Origin: Caprimulgus europaeus
Lineage: Eukaryota; Chordata; Aves; Caprimulgiformes; Caprimulgidae
Length of the DNA stretch: 64,000 nucleotides
Direction of reading: 5' to 3'
NCBI GenBank assembly: GCA_907165065.1
Contig: OU015540.1
Span: forward strand, 5,750,001-5,814,000
The notes under the pieces were generated by a model. The model was given only the letters and a program-made list of their open reading frames with translations. It was not told the DNA's origin and did not search any database. Within the stretch, counting starts at the first letter, position 1. Each line of letters starts with the position of its first letter. Shown one piece after another: positions 1 to 13,387 of the stretch. The translations under genes were made by a program, and so were the position numbers.

Positions 1-1231
1 CAGAAATATGTCATTTGGGTGGGGTTTTTTTTCTGCTGCTGCAGAAAGGCTTACAGGCCATTAAAATACTTCTTTCTTAGAAAAAAGAAAGGGTTTCTGT
101 CTTATTAGATCTATCCACAAGTAGTCTTTTGTGATTTGATGTCTTCCCAGGTGGCCCTGCTCACCTTGTTTAAGTTAATTTGAACATGCAGGTGTGAAAT
201 CAGTCACCACTCCCGTTTGCTCCTCTACCAAAGTCCCTCAGCTGATAAGAATTAAAAGTCAAATTAATTTTAACCTCGATGATTTGGCTAGATCCTTTAT
301 TCCAGCTGCCCTTGTTCTGTATTTGGGCAGAGCTCTAAGAATCCACAGGTGATGTTGGCTTTAGCAGGTAGGTCCATACAGCCTTCTGGGTGGCTGTGGG
401 CTGACTGCATTTGTCCATCTCCCGTTGTTTTGTCATTCTTCCAAATACCTCCCCCTCTTTTTCTTTTTGTTTTTTAAGATTTCAGACTGCTTGACTCAGT
501 CATGAAATCTTTTCTGCACCCCCTGCCAATCTTATTCCTATTTCCTTTTTTTAATTGTTTATTATTAGTTAATCTTTAAGTTAACTTTGCAAAGTCACTG
601 TGTATCCTCACCTCCTCATGGATCTATTCTCTCCCCTGGCTGTGTTATTCTGCATGTTGGCTTTCTTATCCTGTGCTTGTGGAAGGTATTGTGTGAATGT
701 ATGGAGACAACATGATGTCTGACTGTATCTTCTAGATGATGTAGAGATGCTTTTAAAAATGTTGATGAAGAAACAAACACACTAAAGTGCTCCATTTTGG
801 AGCATTATGTGCTTACTGTTGTTTCTTGGACTCGAAATAGGCAGAGTTCATAATTTTTTTAATATGTTTATAGGTTAGAGCTTAGAGTTGTTGACAATAT
901 GCACCCAAAAAGTGCAGCAACAGTTCTTTCTTTCCCATGGTTGCAAATAGGAGACTTGCCCAGGTTTTCTTGTGCTTCTCTGGCTCCAAGAAGTAGATCT
1001 CTAAAGATGGATACTGGTGTTTAGAAGAGCTTCCATCAGGTAAGGAAAAGCATTTTTCACAGAGGTGAAGGTAATGAGCTGCTTCAGCACAAGCAAAACT
1101 AAGAAATTTCTACTTTTATCTCCAAGGGTAGACTGTTAAATTGGGGGGTTTTGTTTGTTTTTTTTAAATATAATTTTGACATGTAATTAGAAATGACCTG
1201 TCCTCAAAGGACAGCCAGTAGAAGATCACCT

Positions 1232-1325
1232 TCTTGGATACGTGGTTTAGTAGTGGACAGGTAGTGTTGGACTTGATGATCTCAGAGGTCTTTCCAACCA
1301 AATGATTCTGTGATTCTATGATTCT
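1232..1325 (+). repeat. CR1 LINE fragment, 3' end
   Basis: The segment runs from TGGTTTAG-type sequence through GGACTTGATGATCTCAGAGGTC and TTTCCAACC to the terminal octamer repeats ATTCTGTG, ATTCTATG, ATTCT at 1304-1325. This order and the octamer tail are diagnostic of the 3' untranslated end of avian CR1 elements. Only about 95 bases are recognisable, which is consistent with severe 5' truncation. A CR1-tailed SINE is an alternative, but I see no tRNA-like head. Confidence 0.85.
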
Positions 1326-4278
1326 CCAACACCATTTTCCCCACTGCTGAAGAAATTTGAGTGACTAGATCCCTTGCTCCTTCTTGCTCAGGCATGGACC
1401 CTACTTACTCATTTCTGTCCCAGAGCCATGAGTAATTGCTTACTTGAAATTAGACAGAGCTTCTGCCCTTTGCCCCACTTCACTCATGAACAGCCAAGCA
1501 AATGTTGGCTCTTGGGAACCAATAATGCAACCAGGAATTATACAGCAATCTCAGGAAGAGAAGACTTGTCCATCTTGCAGATGTTTAGTCCTCATTGCTT
1601 TAAAAGTGTTGGAAGAACCCAACATACAAGACCTAGAAATCAGCTGGATTTTTGTATCTGGAAGTGCTTGAGTCATTCTTCCTCAGGGTCTTTTATTTAT
1701 AACATACCAGGCTCCTTCCCAGGATTAGTCTCCAAAGTTAATGTCCTGTCATCTTGTGTCATCATCAGGAGCTTTTAGTTCTCTTCTGAAGTTGTGCTCC
1801 TAATGTTGGCATAGAGATTAACAAAACTGAAGGGAACAGAGCTTGACTCTTCCACTGGTTTTGTGTTTGTTTCCAATTTAGTTCATTTTTTAATCTATTC
1901 TGTGTTCTCTTGACTTGAAAAAGGAGTTTTCCTTGTGAATATTATGTCACTTTAGCTTCCAGCTGCTGTGCTGGGATGTAGCCACCCAATAATCTCCTTA
2001 GGAATAATTGCTGGTGTCTTTTCAGATCATTTTTGTGAAAGGTGACAAACTGCTTGCCACAGTGAGATGTTAATAGCACAGAGATGCCCTTTGTTTGAAA
2101 GCTGGTGCAGAAATTATGCCATGCAGTTGTTGGAAAGTCAGAGTTGTAATGGTAAGAAGTAAGGAATGAATCTGTTCATTTGCATATAATTCCAGGGCTT
2201 ATGTGTCATCTTTTGTGTAAACCATACAATTTCCGGCACGGTGGGGAATGTGTGCTCATAATACAGAGAGACAGGAACATGGGCTTGCTCTCAGCATGGA
2301 TCAGGGTTGAAGAGATGTCATCTACTAAAAAGAAGGGGGTAGAAAAGAAGAAAACATGATCTGCAGGAGCTACATGGAGAGAAACGGGCATGGATATTCA
2401 AATGAATCCAAGTTGTTAGAGCAGCTCAGAGGAAACTATATATCCTGATGTCCCCTCTGAGTAGACTTCAGCAAAAGGGAAGAATCTGCCTCCTTTCAGG
2501 TGTCTTGAGCTGAACTTTCCCTTTGTCTGCCCTGAATAATAACAGAGACCAGTTGCATGTTTTTCATGTTGTTCTTGTAGACAAAAGCTGTCCCTTTATC
2601 AGTCACATATGCTAAACTGAGATGGACATCTTTCTCAATTACACTGAAATGAAACTCTTAAAGACTCTTTTAACTGCAGTTGAGGGCTTTCTAGCATGTT
2701 CCTCCTGTAGGTTTCTCAGCTTTTTCGTGAAGAGATTTTTTTTTTTAAAATGAATGGCGTGGATGTCTGTGCTGCCTTGTGATTTAGAGTCAGAGAGGTC
2801 AATATATACTTGTTTTGCCTTTTTTTCTTCTTCCTTTCTTCTGTAGGAAGCTAGAAAGTCTTTCTGAGTAGCCAGTCAGTCCCAGTGATGAACTTAACAA
2901 CTAGAGCCATAGTGCCCATCTTCCAACATTTCTAATAAAATTGCATTAATTTTTAATACCCAATTATTAAATATTTAAAAATTTAAAACTGAACTAGTTT
3001 GGAAGTTAGCACGTGATGAATAATTCAGAATTGGGAAATGAAACTCAGTGCTTGGGCTGAGGCAGATGTTACCTTTCCCTTTTCCCTGCCCAGAGATGAT
3101 TTTGGTGCTCCTGCCAGTCTTGGGACAGTTTGTGGGGATTGCTTGGAGACTTCAAGCCTCTGCCTCTTGCTCGAGGGCATTAGCACAGGGTTAAGGGAAA
3201 TAACCTTCCCTATCCATAATAACACTTCAGACTCCTTCAATGGAAATAGGAGCTCCAGAGGCTGGAATAGTGTGATTGAAAGCCTGGTTATCCAGGAGAT
3301 GGCTCTGTTTCCAAACATCTTTCATGCTCCAGGGAAAAAAGATAGCTTGTCTTTGTGTGTGTGTCACATTCCTGCAGTTTTGTTGTTTGAAAGCCCCCTT
3401 TCCCCTCTTGCTGTTCTGCTGCTTCATGCTGAACCAGCATTTCATTCAACTCCAGTAAAATAATCTTTAAAGGATTGTTTTCATAAAGTGGACAACAGAA
3501 AATGAAGTAGAACATGAAAAATATGCCAATAAAAATAGGGCAGAACCTGCTATCCTGTGAGAGGAGGTCCAGGGCACTCAGAAGAGCACAGAGAGGAAAT
3601 GTCTGGTGTGATTTTTGAGCAGAGTAAGTGCCTTTGGGACCTGCTGCAGGAGCACAAAGAGCAAAAAGAAGGGTCTAGGGAAGGTTTGACTAGTTGGCAT
3701 CCAGAGTGCTTTCAGGCCAAGAGCAATATGTTTGCAGTGCCAACACTTCAAAACACTATTAAGGGGATAAACAGGGGGAAAAAAAAAGGATTGAATAGAA
3801 GGAACGAGTGGAGGCTTTTTAGAGCTTAGTTTCCTTTGGAACAAAAGCCCTAAAACAAACTCCACAATCTTCTCCCATTAAAAACACAAATAAGGTGGCA
3901 TGCTGCAGAGACTTGCCTTTATCTGTTGCAGTGCAATTGTATTTTCATCCCTGCTGGCTGGATAAAACGGTGTGCATTTTCCCTCGCCGTCCTCTGCGAC
4001 CCTCCAGCCTGCCGGCGTGCTGCGCACAGCAGAAGCGGTTCCATTAGCCCAGGTCAGGCAAACAAATGAAATGGCAGGCTGACCTTTCAGCAAAGCTGCC
4101 TTACCTAGGGATGGGGGCACTGGGTTTTGTCTCAAAAAAAAGTGAGTTTTGGAGCCAGTAATGGTGTTATAATGTCTGACAAGAAGAGAGGCGGTTCATG
4201 GGTAGGAAGGGATTTAGTCCAACGCAGCAATGTGTGCTTATTTACAACCACCTTCCAAATAGTCAGGGAGCTTGTAGG
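1326..4278. other. Intronic stretch, no gene seen
   Basis: AT-rich with T-runs (2737-2746, 2820-2840), an octamer-like ATTTGCAT at about 2179, a short GT run near 3355 and the small CpG cluster described separately at 3960-4045. Open stretches at 3025-3865 on both strands overlap one another and match nothing I know. Confidence 0.6.
3960..4110. promoter_or_regulatory. Small CpG-rich island, possible regulatory element
   Basis: About eight CpG dinucleotides fall between 3968 and 4037, in a neighbourhood where CpG is otherwise rare. Just downstream is TGACCTTTCA (about 4080), which resembles a nuclear-receptor half-site. It is too short for a classical CpG island and has no TATA box or downstream exon. 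The regulatory role is inference only. Confidence 0.25.
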
Positions 4279-4361
4279 GTTTAGAGCTTGGCCTGGACAT
4301 CCCCAATAAGAACTAAAAGATGTCTGCAAGGTTTAGGGCTTGGCCTGGGCATCCCAAATAA
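4279..4361 (+). repeat. Imperfect tandem duplication, unit about 52 bases
   Basis: A segment of about 32 bases containing GCTTGGCCTGG-CATCCC-AATAAG occurs at 4279-4310 and again at 4331-4361 with a few differences (AGAGC/AGGGC, GGACATCCCC/GGGCATCCC). The 52-base spacing suggests a single duplication event with partial decay of the linker. Confidence 0.8.
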
Positions 4362-7300
4362 GGTGCCTGCATGGTGCCCTGTCCCATCTCAGACTCTGTC
4401 TTACACCATTTACTTATTAGATAAGCTACTTTGGAAATTATAGGAATCTCTTCAGGTGTTTTTTACTTCTATATTTAGATCCATCTGCCTGCAAAGCTAT
4501 GATATCTTTGTGTTGTGAGCTCAGACTTCACAGCACAGGAGACAGGGAGACAAGATACTGTAAGTAACACAATCTTGGACACTATCACTGAGTCCAAATG
4601 GTACTTCCATTAATCTCAGCATCACAATTTGAGCATAGAAAGTTCCTGGAGTAAGAGCAAAACAGCTGTGCTCCTGGGAAACCTTGAAATCATTTCTTGC
4701 CAGTGTTGAAAAGCTCCTCCTCATAGTCTCGGTGAACATCATTAGATAATAAACTTTAAAGCACTCTCTAATGCACGATTGAATATTGTCCACCCTGCAT
4801 TGTCAACGACTATAACTCCTGCAAATAATCTTCACTTTGAGAAGGAACAAACAAACATTTCTGGAGCAGTTTTTCTGTGTTTGTTTTAATAGCAGATGTT
4901 GGATGCTGTTTCAGAATTTAAATAGCATCCAGTGTTTGGGGGTAGTGGTAATAGTAGTGATGTGCCAGTGGAAACAAGATAATGGGCAGAGTGCAGGGGA
5001 GGTGATCAGACAGGGGATAAATTCGCCTGTTAGATGCTTCTGCAGACCACTCCATGTAATTAACAATGCGTGTTATATACGTTAATTATATAGTCCCTAG
5101 GATTAATTCTTACATTAGACACTTGAGTGGTTTCAAAACAACTCTTTTTCTTGGAAACAGCCTGGTGGAGAAGTGATTCTCCTTCCTCTGAGAAGCGGTA
5201 CCACTTATGCCCCTGTTCTTGCTACCAGAATTCCCTGAACTGTAGCCTGTGAAAAGTTCCTGTGACCTTTTTTTTTTGGTTGATAATGCCAAAATAGATT
5301 ACCTGGAAAACAGGTAGACTGGGAGACTTCTGCCTAATACTTGCTGGCTTGTTCTAGAAGCAGAAGATAACTACTTTCCTGTAAACTTCAGTGACACAGT
5401 ATATTTGTATTTTTCAGGTGAGGCTATTTTTTGAATCTGAAGTTAATGACTAGCTCCAGCTCTGGCTGACATCACTTTGTTCTGGGAAGTGCTGTTGGTC
5501 TATAATTGCCATATGGAAGGGAAATGTAGCTAGAAGACTTTAATCATCATTTGGGGGGTGGAGGGAGATGTCTTCCTAGTTGGTTCACAATTTATGGCCT
5601 GTGTGACAATCGTTAACTTCCAAACAGTTTGTACCATATCATACTAATTGGTGAAGTCCACCTTGGGCAATAAATAGCTCTCCTGGGGTTAATTTATCCT
5701 GCGTCTGGGGTGAGCGTTGCCATCCCCACTGAGTTCTGTATTGCTGCGAGCAGGCTGTTCACATCATTTAAGCTGGTGATTTTAAAGCCACCCAGGGTCT
5801 CTTTACACAACACTGCACTGCCTTCACTGAGAAAACGTGGACACGCTGCAGGGGCTGGCTGAGGAGCTGAGCTGGGCTTTCAAAAGCCCGCTTGCTTCCT
5901 GCTTTCCCCCACTTTGAAACACCTTTTGCCAACGAGGAGGAGAAGGAAGGACAGAGAAAGCACCAAACAGTGCCTGTGCTGGGATCCCCTGAGGGAGCTT
6001 TTCACTCAGTGGTGGTTCATCTGCCAGGGCTAAATCCTGGCCAGATTCAAGTGTGCTTGTGAGTTTTGCAACCTTGGGTTGTGATCTCAGTGTTACCAGA
6101 ATAAGAACAGAAAAGAACCCTTGACTTCATCCTAATCCATATTATATGTGTGTGTAGGTACAACAAGAGAAAGTTCACCCTCTTCCATGGCTTTCTCTTT
6201 CTGGTCCTCAATGTCCTGCTTCTTTCACCCTAGCCTTCTGGTGTCCTCTGCTATTTTGTGTGGGTTATCTGAGGATAAAGGTTAATTATGGGCTTCTTTC
6301 CAAGAAATGGTACCCTTATAAAGGTACATGGGTTGTCTGAAATGGGGACTTCAGACAACCATCTGCAGTGAAGGGAAACATGGGAAATTTTCTTAGTGAA
6401 GAGTTCTTGGACAGCACATGAGCTGTAGCTGGCTGTGGTGGTGGAGACCTTTACTTGTAATGTGGTGCCTTTGAAAACTCTTCCCTGAGCTGCTGGAAGG
6501 ACAAGATGGTGGCAGGAGGAGGGGGCTGGGAGTTGCACTGAACCATATGGTACATACACAGTTTAAAAATAAACCAGTGTTGACTGATCAAATAAATACC
6601 ACTTAGGTTTAAAATTGAACAGCCAGTGTAGTCTGTTGAATATAAAACTGTTTTTACCTTCAAGAAAAGTTATAATTCATGGTTGTAACATCACAAATTG
6701 CAAGTTTTGCAGAGCGTGGTTTCAGTCTGTCGGGTAAGGGTGGTGTGGAGCTGCCGCGTTGGGCAGGTTGCATGGTCCCCACTCCCCAGGGCATAAAACA
6801 CAGCTATAAAATCTTGCAAAGTGAATTTTATTTCTCAAAAGCAATGGTCATAAACTTGCCTACATCAGAAAATGCTCAGCTCTTCTTCTATGAGCCTTTA
6901 TTTAATACGATACAATTTATTTTTATACTGTGTCCTTCACAGAATATCACAGAACTCTTTTCAGACACTGATCCTCATAAACCAAAGCTGGAAGAGCAAA
7001 TTTCAGGTCGGGGTTTGAGCAGGATGGTACTGGCATCCCTTCTGTAGGCTGAATACAAAATTTAAGCAGGCTGTTGTTTAAACAGAGCAGGGTTGGTAAA
7101 AATACAGTATCCTCCATAGTCATCTTGGGTGGCATCTGAAGCATTCTGGCAGGGTCAGCAGGGATGGGAATTCATGTGTAAATACTTTATCCTGTGTGTG
7201 TTGGAGTGAGTGACCCTCAAACATGTTACTAAGGGAAAGTAACCTTTAATGGAGAGTTAGAAAGAACTTCAGGCCTTTCTGAGAGAGAGAGATATATTAG

Positions 7301-8154
7301 CTGGGATCACAACTGAATTAATGCAGCTACATGGCTTGTGGCATCTTTGAGGATGGGCAGAACAAATTTGTGTTTTCCTGGAAAAGACTAGTGGTACATT
7401 TAATTTCATGCCACTTTTGGCATGCTGAGAGCCACATTGTTTCCTCCTTTTTCCCTAGGGAAAAGGTTAAGCAGGGATTTGGTTTTCTTTGGCATAGAGA
7501 CTGCTATTGCTATTGATTGACCCAGCTGAACTTGGAGCAAGAGCCAAAGCTGTGGTATTTCCAGGCAGCTGTGAACATTTTCAGATGTAAGGAGTGTAAA
7601 AGCAAAGGAATAAAAAAAGCAGTGACATTTTCAATATGAGACCAAAAAAGCCCAACTCATATCTTATTTATTTATCCAAAATAGTTTGAATTATTCATTA
7701 AAGTCAATACAAGTATGTGAAAATACAAGGTGTTTCAAGAAGCAGCATCATTAGGGGGAGGTTAATCATTTGGCAATATTAATTTTGTAACAGATTGATT
7801 TTTTTTATTTAATTATTTATTTCAGTGAATATTTTCTTTCCCCATCAAACTCTTCAGGACAGGCAACCTTCTGTACATACTCTTGGCCTGAATACAATGA
7901 GGCAGATGATTTCCATATATTTTCCTGTTCTTTCTATTCTCCTTTATTTTTTTCCAGGCAAAGTCAACATCCAGTCATTATCCCTGAGCAAGGCAAAACG
8001 TGCTAAATCTCACACTTAATTTTCTCAGTTCTTATTTGTTTCCCTAATGCTTCAGTGAGGGTTGCTTTGGCATCCCTTCTCTGGGATGAGGGATGTTTAT
8101 GGTGTGACTTTCCCCATCCGTGGCTTCTGCAGAGCACACCTGCAACTTCCCTGG
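4362..8154. other. Intronic stretch, no gene seen
   Basis: Contains an AT-rich piece with TTAATTATATAG near 5080, a GA run at about 7281-7292 and mixed-composition sequence. The longest open stretch is 122 codons (6679-7047, +), with low-complexity residues and no family resemblance. Confidence 0.6.
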
Positions 8155-8210
8155 CCTGTTTTGTGCAAGTCTCAGAGTCGAACACAGGACCTCACACGAG
8201 TGCTCTAAAT
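8155..8210 (-). repeat. Possible MIR SINE relic
   Basis: The stretch around GTCTCAGAGTCGAACACAGGACC followed by GAGTGCTCTAAATAC resembles the reverse complement of the MIR head (the tRNA-derived part reading 'gggattcgaacccagg...agtgctctaacc'). It is only about 55 bases with several mismatches, so this is a weak call. Confidence 0.3.
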
Positions 8211-8429
8211 ACTGGGATTCTAGTTTTCAAACACCGCCTTTAAAGATATAATTAAACCTAATTCTCCAAATGTTGTGAAAGATCTTAAAGGATCAAGACA
8301 TTCAGTGTGCTGTAGGTGGTAGATAAAATGGGTGGAAACAGTAATGCTGTCGTCAGAAACCCTGCTCTGTTAATGCACCTCGACCCGTCCTCAAAAGATC
8401 TCCCTCTGTTCAGTGGCCTCTGTGGCTGT

Positions 8430-8605
8430 GCCTTAAACACTGCACTGAAATACGCTGAATTGCACTCTGTGCAAGTGATGACTTTTAAATCAATTTTTCC
8501 TGACTGTGCTAGAAATTTGGCGGGAATTAGCGGTATTAGGTGCAGCTTAAGAATTAGCGCCGTCACATCTTTGAGTTCAGTCGCAGAGCGAACAATGAGC
8601 TGCCT
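8430..8605. promoter_or_regulatory. Candidate conserved non-coding element
   Basis: This block is free of repeats and has balanced composition. It combines ATTAGCG motifs (two, about 8526 and 8555), TTGGCGGGAA (an E2F-like core, about 8517) and CpG retained in an AT-rich context. Such texture is typical of constrained intronic enhancers, but no alignment was available. Confidence 0.22.
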
Positions 8606-11335
8606 CTTGGCTTAACATCTTCACTTGGTGGGGAAAGTATTAGAAAGATTAATTACTGTCCCCAAGTCAGTGCATGTGCTGCTTGTGCTGTTCTCTGGGT
8701 GCAGAGCCATTGCATGGAGAGGCTGTGTAGGTACTCGGTGCCTACAAATAGGTGTCCTGTGTCATTTTAGACACCCCAAACTGTCTGAGACGTTGGCCTG
8801 GGGCTGGCTGCTATGACACAGAACCTGCAGGAAATATCTTCCCTACAGAAGTGTGGTGGGAAGCTGTGAAAAATATCCTAGGGCATCTCAAATGGCTTTG
8901 TTTCAGCTGTGTGATCCCATCCTACATTTCTCGAGTCTCACATTATCTTCCTACCAAGGTACTGTTCTCTGAATCCTCCTCACAACGCAGCTTCTTGGTT
9001 GTATCAGCAGAGCCCTCAACCAAAAGCAGGGGAGTAGTCACAGTCCTGAGTGCTGCCCTGAGTTAATTTGGGAGTAGCCCCTAGCTGGATTGTTTCCACA
9101 GGATAAATACTGCAGGAGGTAGGCATCAGCACTTGCAGTAGCTGAGTTACTGAGGGCTGCAGTTTAATTGAGCATGAAGGAAGAGCAATCTCTGTTCATG
9201 GACAGGGCTCAGTGGACCTTTCACTGGGGGCAGTTGCAGATTTCAGCATTTCTGTCGTGTCCCTATTCCTGCTTGTGGTTTGTTCTGCCCTGTCCCCAAG
9301 AATGTGCCACTAAAGAAATACAGTTGGGGATCTCCTAATAGATCCAGGGAGAGGATGATGAGGCTTTATCCCATCCCTGGCTGGTGCTGGCACTTTCAGC
9401 TCTGTCTGCGTTAGCAGTTACCGAGTTCAGCACCTTGTGCCAGTGGCTGACACAAGGCATCTCTAACAAGGAGATAAAGTCTTTTCATGCAGATGAATTC
9501 CCTCAGCCAGGATGGCTGACGCAGTGATACACCAAAACTGCTGCAGGCACTGGAGAGAGGGCCAGGAGGAACGGGGAGGAGGTGAGGGCATGCTGTCAGG
9601 AGCAAAGGCTTGCTGGTCCTTTAGTTACATTGAAAAGCTCAGGATTTCTTGCATAGAAGACTGATTGTAGTCCAGGTTTTTCCTTTTCCATCGTGAGGGT
9701 AGTGGAGGAAAGCAGTTGCCATCCTTTAGTTACTCTTCTAGATTTCACATGGTTGTAGTCTAACTAGGCCAGTGCTGTTGGATGGGTGAGAAGGCTGCAA
9801 CCCAGCGGGTGTGAGGATGCTCCTGATGCCATTAGCAGTACCACGTCTGAGAGATAAAACAGTGGAAAAGGCGCTAACTCTTCATAAATAACGAAACCTG
9901 TTCAGGGAGTTCATGAATTAGGGTGCCATCCACCCCCAAGGTTATAAAAGTCAGGAAAGGCAGCCTCCAAGATGCAGTAGGAAAAGGCAGATTTACTTTT
10001 CCAAGGCTAGGCTGCATTTATTAGGGGAAAAAAAAAATATTGCTGTTGGACGTGTGCGATATATTAAAGGCAGTGCTGCTTCTGACAGTGGCAAAATGTT
10101 ATTTACCTCTGCAGGGTGGTCACTGAATTTTTACTTTCATATATAGGATTTTGTCCTTAACAGTTGCATGGCTGAACAAAGATTGTGAGAATATTGAGGT
10201 CAGAGCTGCCAATTAACCTCCTGATTTCAGAGCCTGATTACCCAATTAATCAAAGGACCAGACCCGGCTGAGATGGTGAAGAAAAGGTTGTAACAATCCA
10301 AGGGAGGATTGAGTTAATCACGCAGTGATCAGTTTGGTATGAATGGGAACATGGGTGGTCAGGAAAGACACAGCCTTTGAAGCTCGTGAGAAGGGGCAGT
10401 GCGTAAGCCACAACCCTTTGGACTTGTAAGCAGGGTTTGTATGCTCTACTTACCTTACAAGCCCAGCAATTTAAAGATTCCTTGTATAGCAGTGTTTTAA
10501 TGAACAAACTGGTTATGTGATGTTCCTCAAGACTGGCTTGCTCCCCTTGATAAAGCAAGATACATCTGCAGGGAGACCTGGAGTAAAGGAAATACTTTGC
10601 TTGTACATCATCTCCTCAGGAAGGTGGAGATGAATTAACCAAAGGTAAGGAGTCTGCCAGCATTAATGCTCCCTGCGTGGATGTTCTCACTCAGAAGTAA
10701 AGGGACATGTAGTTCTCTTTAACCATTAAAGAGTTCCTGTCCTTGTCTGGGGATTAAGCTGAATTGGATTAAGTCCAAAGCACTTCTGAGCAGGGGCATC
10801 CTCAGTGGCATTTAAGGCACTTAAACTTAACACATTGAATGATCCTTTTGTCCCACCCAGAGCATCTAACTAAAGCAGCACAGAAGATAAGAGGAGAGAC
10901 ACATTCTCCTGGTGCACTTGCAGCTGCTCAGAGGTGAATCACAGGCAAGTCCATGGCCTTGCAGTTACCATCCTACCTTCTTCCTGCACTATGCTTGGGA
11001 GGTTGAAGGAAACACTTTTCAGCAAATACTTGAGCAAAAAACTTTTCCAGCTTTCTTGGGAAACAACAATACTTTAGTGTGGGCTGCATAAACCCAGCCA
11101 AGAACCTTCCTTCCTACCCAAGCAGTCATCTTGCTGCAGTTCCTGCTATCCTAGTGCTGGACTCTGCACGAGCTACAATAAAGACATATAGCCTACATGT
11201 GCTGCAATTATGTCTCTGATCACAGCACAGACAAAGCCTTAAACCTCAGAATGACAAAGAGGTGTCTGAGTGAGGAAGTCTGTTTGTTTGCTGTTAGAAA
11301 GAGTCAGGGTTTTTTTCTAACCCCGGACTGCAGTG
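8606..11335. other. Intronic stretch, no gene seen
   Basis: Ordinary mixed sequence with a run of A at 10026-10037. No frame exceeds about 105 codons and none resembles a protein I recognise. Confidence 0.6.
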
Positions 11336-11436
11336 TTGATAAAACAGGCTGACTTGGGAGACATCTCTAATGTATATTAACGTAAAGCCAATCTCTGTAA
11401 TTAATGGGGGGATAAATCGAGGTTTAATTACTCAGA
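11336..11436. promoter_or_regulatory. Candidate homeodomain-site cluster
   Basis: TAATTAATGG (about 11399) and TTTAATTACTCAG (about 11424) lie about 20 bases apart, flanking GGATAAATCGAGG. The spacing of TAAT cores suggests a homeodomain-bound element. This is motif-level inference only. Confidence 0.2.
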
Positions 11437-12135
11437 AGGCACCTTGGGTGAAAGATTCATGGTAATTGTATATCCTCTTGAAGGATTCGCAGTGCTGGCA
11501 GCTCCCTTTGTAGCAATAAAATGCAGGATGAGTGGCAGGCAGTCTCGCAGGGCCTCTCTTCTAGGTTCTAGTCCAGTTAAGGTAGCAAATGCAAAGAGGC
11601 TGTGGAACTCTTCAGGCTTTTTATCACAATAAAAGCCCTTTCCCGAATCTTAAGGGATTCCTAAGCAGTGTGTCGATTTGAGATCAAAGCACTTACAGTC
11701 AAATCAAGAGTACGTTGGAGGAGATTTCCCTTATAGGCAGCTTCTTCCTTATGCAACGATACAGAGGCGTATTTCTTACCATTTTTCTACTTTCTTGCTT
11801 CCTGTAGTGTAACACCTTTCTCTTGGGTTCTGTGTAGAAAATAAGATGTGTGTGTGTGGGGCAATGGATGCTATAGCTTTGAATTTTGTAGCACATTGTT
11901 AAAAGGCTGGCTGAGAAAAAGAAGAATCCATCCCACCAAGACAATTCTGGTTTCCTTATTCCCCAGTTTATTATCATTTGATTCACTGGGGACACAAAGA
12001 GAGGAATCTAGCTTGCTTGGTTTTTTACTGTGCTTGCTTAATTTGCTTTTTAAAAACTGAATTAACCTCTTCAGTTCACTTAGTTTGGCTAGCACTGTAA
12101 ACACAGCACAAGGGCTCTGTGCTGGTGATGTATAA

Positions 12136-12447
<312 letters not shown>

Positions 12448-12749
12448 TAGACTGGAAAATCACTGCCCCTCTGCAGTGACAGGGTGTTCCTTAGGAGGGA
12501 AGTAAAGATCCTTTCTTCTTTTCAAAAATTACCTTGGAAAGTTTGGCAACTGGTCTCCCACTTATATATCAAAGTCATGAGTAAAGAGAGGAGACTATAT
12601 ATGCATAATACCTAAGGCATCTGGCCTTGCTCTTCACCTTTTTATATTATCAGTTATATATGCCGCGGCAGTAAAACCTTATGTAACCATCAAGGTTACA
12701 TCCTTACTGTCTTTGCTATCCTCTGGCTTGTCTGCATGTCATCATCTTG

Positions 12750-12835
12750 TCTTTATGTAAATTGGAATTCCTTGGGAGCAGCAACTCATCCTTGTGTGTA
12801 TGAAGTGCCATTTATGTGAACAGCACAGATGAGGA
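12750..12835 (+). repeat. Possible ancient amniote SINE/L3-tail relic
   Basis: The arrangement of CTTGGGAGCAGCAACTCAT, then TGTGTATGAAGTGCC, then GAACAGCAC resembles the common amniote repeat tail reading 'ctccttggggcagggactcat...tgtacagcgcctagcac' found in MIR1-like and L3-like families. The match is degraded. Confidence 0.3.
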
Positions 12836-13321
12836 GCAATAACAGTCTGTCTTCTGCCAGTCTGATACCTTTATTGGTCTAGCTAGGTGGTCTGAGGTTG
12901 GGTGGGTGCTGGCTTTCTTCTGCATTTCCTTCCAGCTGACACAGTCAGGTTGATATGTTAGAGAGGTGAGGTGTGACATGAGTGTCATCAAGCTGTTAAG
13001 TTACATCTTTACATCAGTTCAAGTGTCAACAGCCCAGGTTTACAGGTCAGTAGGAGAACATTGTCCTTCTCGGTGACATATACAACTGGCACTTAAAATC
13101 ATTGCAGCCTCCCACTGACCCCCCTGGGGTGAGTCTCTTTTATGAGAAGGTTTATGAAGGTTTTGGAGACATTCAGTACAGGAGGGGACTGTACAACCAG
13201 GACCTGGAGAAGTTCTGTTTCTGCAGACCTGCTGCTGTGTGCTGCATGTGGATTGCTGCAGTATTGTTTCTTTACATAACAGGACAAACATTTTCTTGTT
13301 CTGCAACATTAGAGCCTCAGG

Positions 13322-13387
13322 AAAAAAAAAAAACAAAACAAAAAAACCAACAAAACCCCAAACAAACAAAACCCCAAACAAATAAAG
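13322..13387 (+). repeat. A-rich low-complexity tract (A)n/(CAAA)n/(CCCCAAA)n
   Basis: Twelve A residues are followed by CAAAA- and ACCCCAAAC-type repeats ending in AATAAAG. Read on the minus strand, it is a T-run with two TTTGGGGTTT blocks. No retrotransposed gene is recognisable immediately upstream, so I do not call it a poly(A) tail. Confidence 0.85.

Noticed and set aside
2177..2190. ATTTGCAT octamer followed by ATAA, a possible promoter
   Set aside because: A single octamer without initiator, downstream exon or CpG context.
13322..13387. A-rich tract as the tail of a processed pseudogene
   Set aside because: No retrocopied coding sequence can be recognised in the preceding 300 bases, and the tract is a CAAA/CCCCAAA mixture rather than a clean tail.
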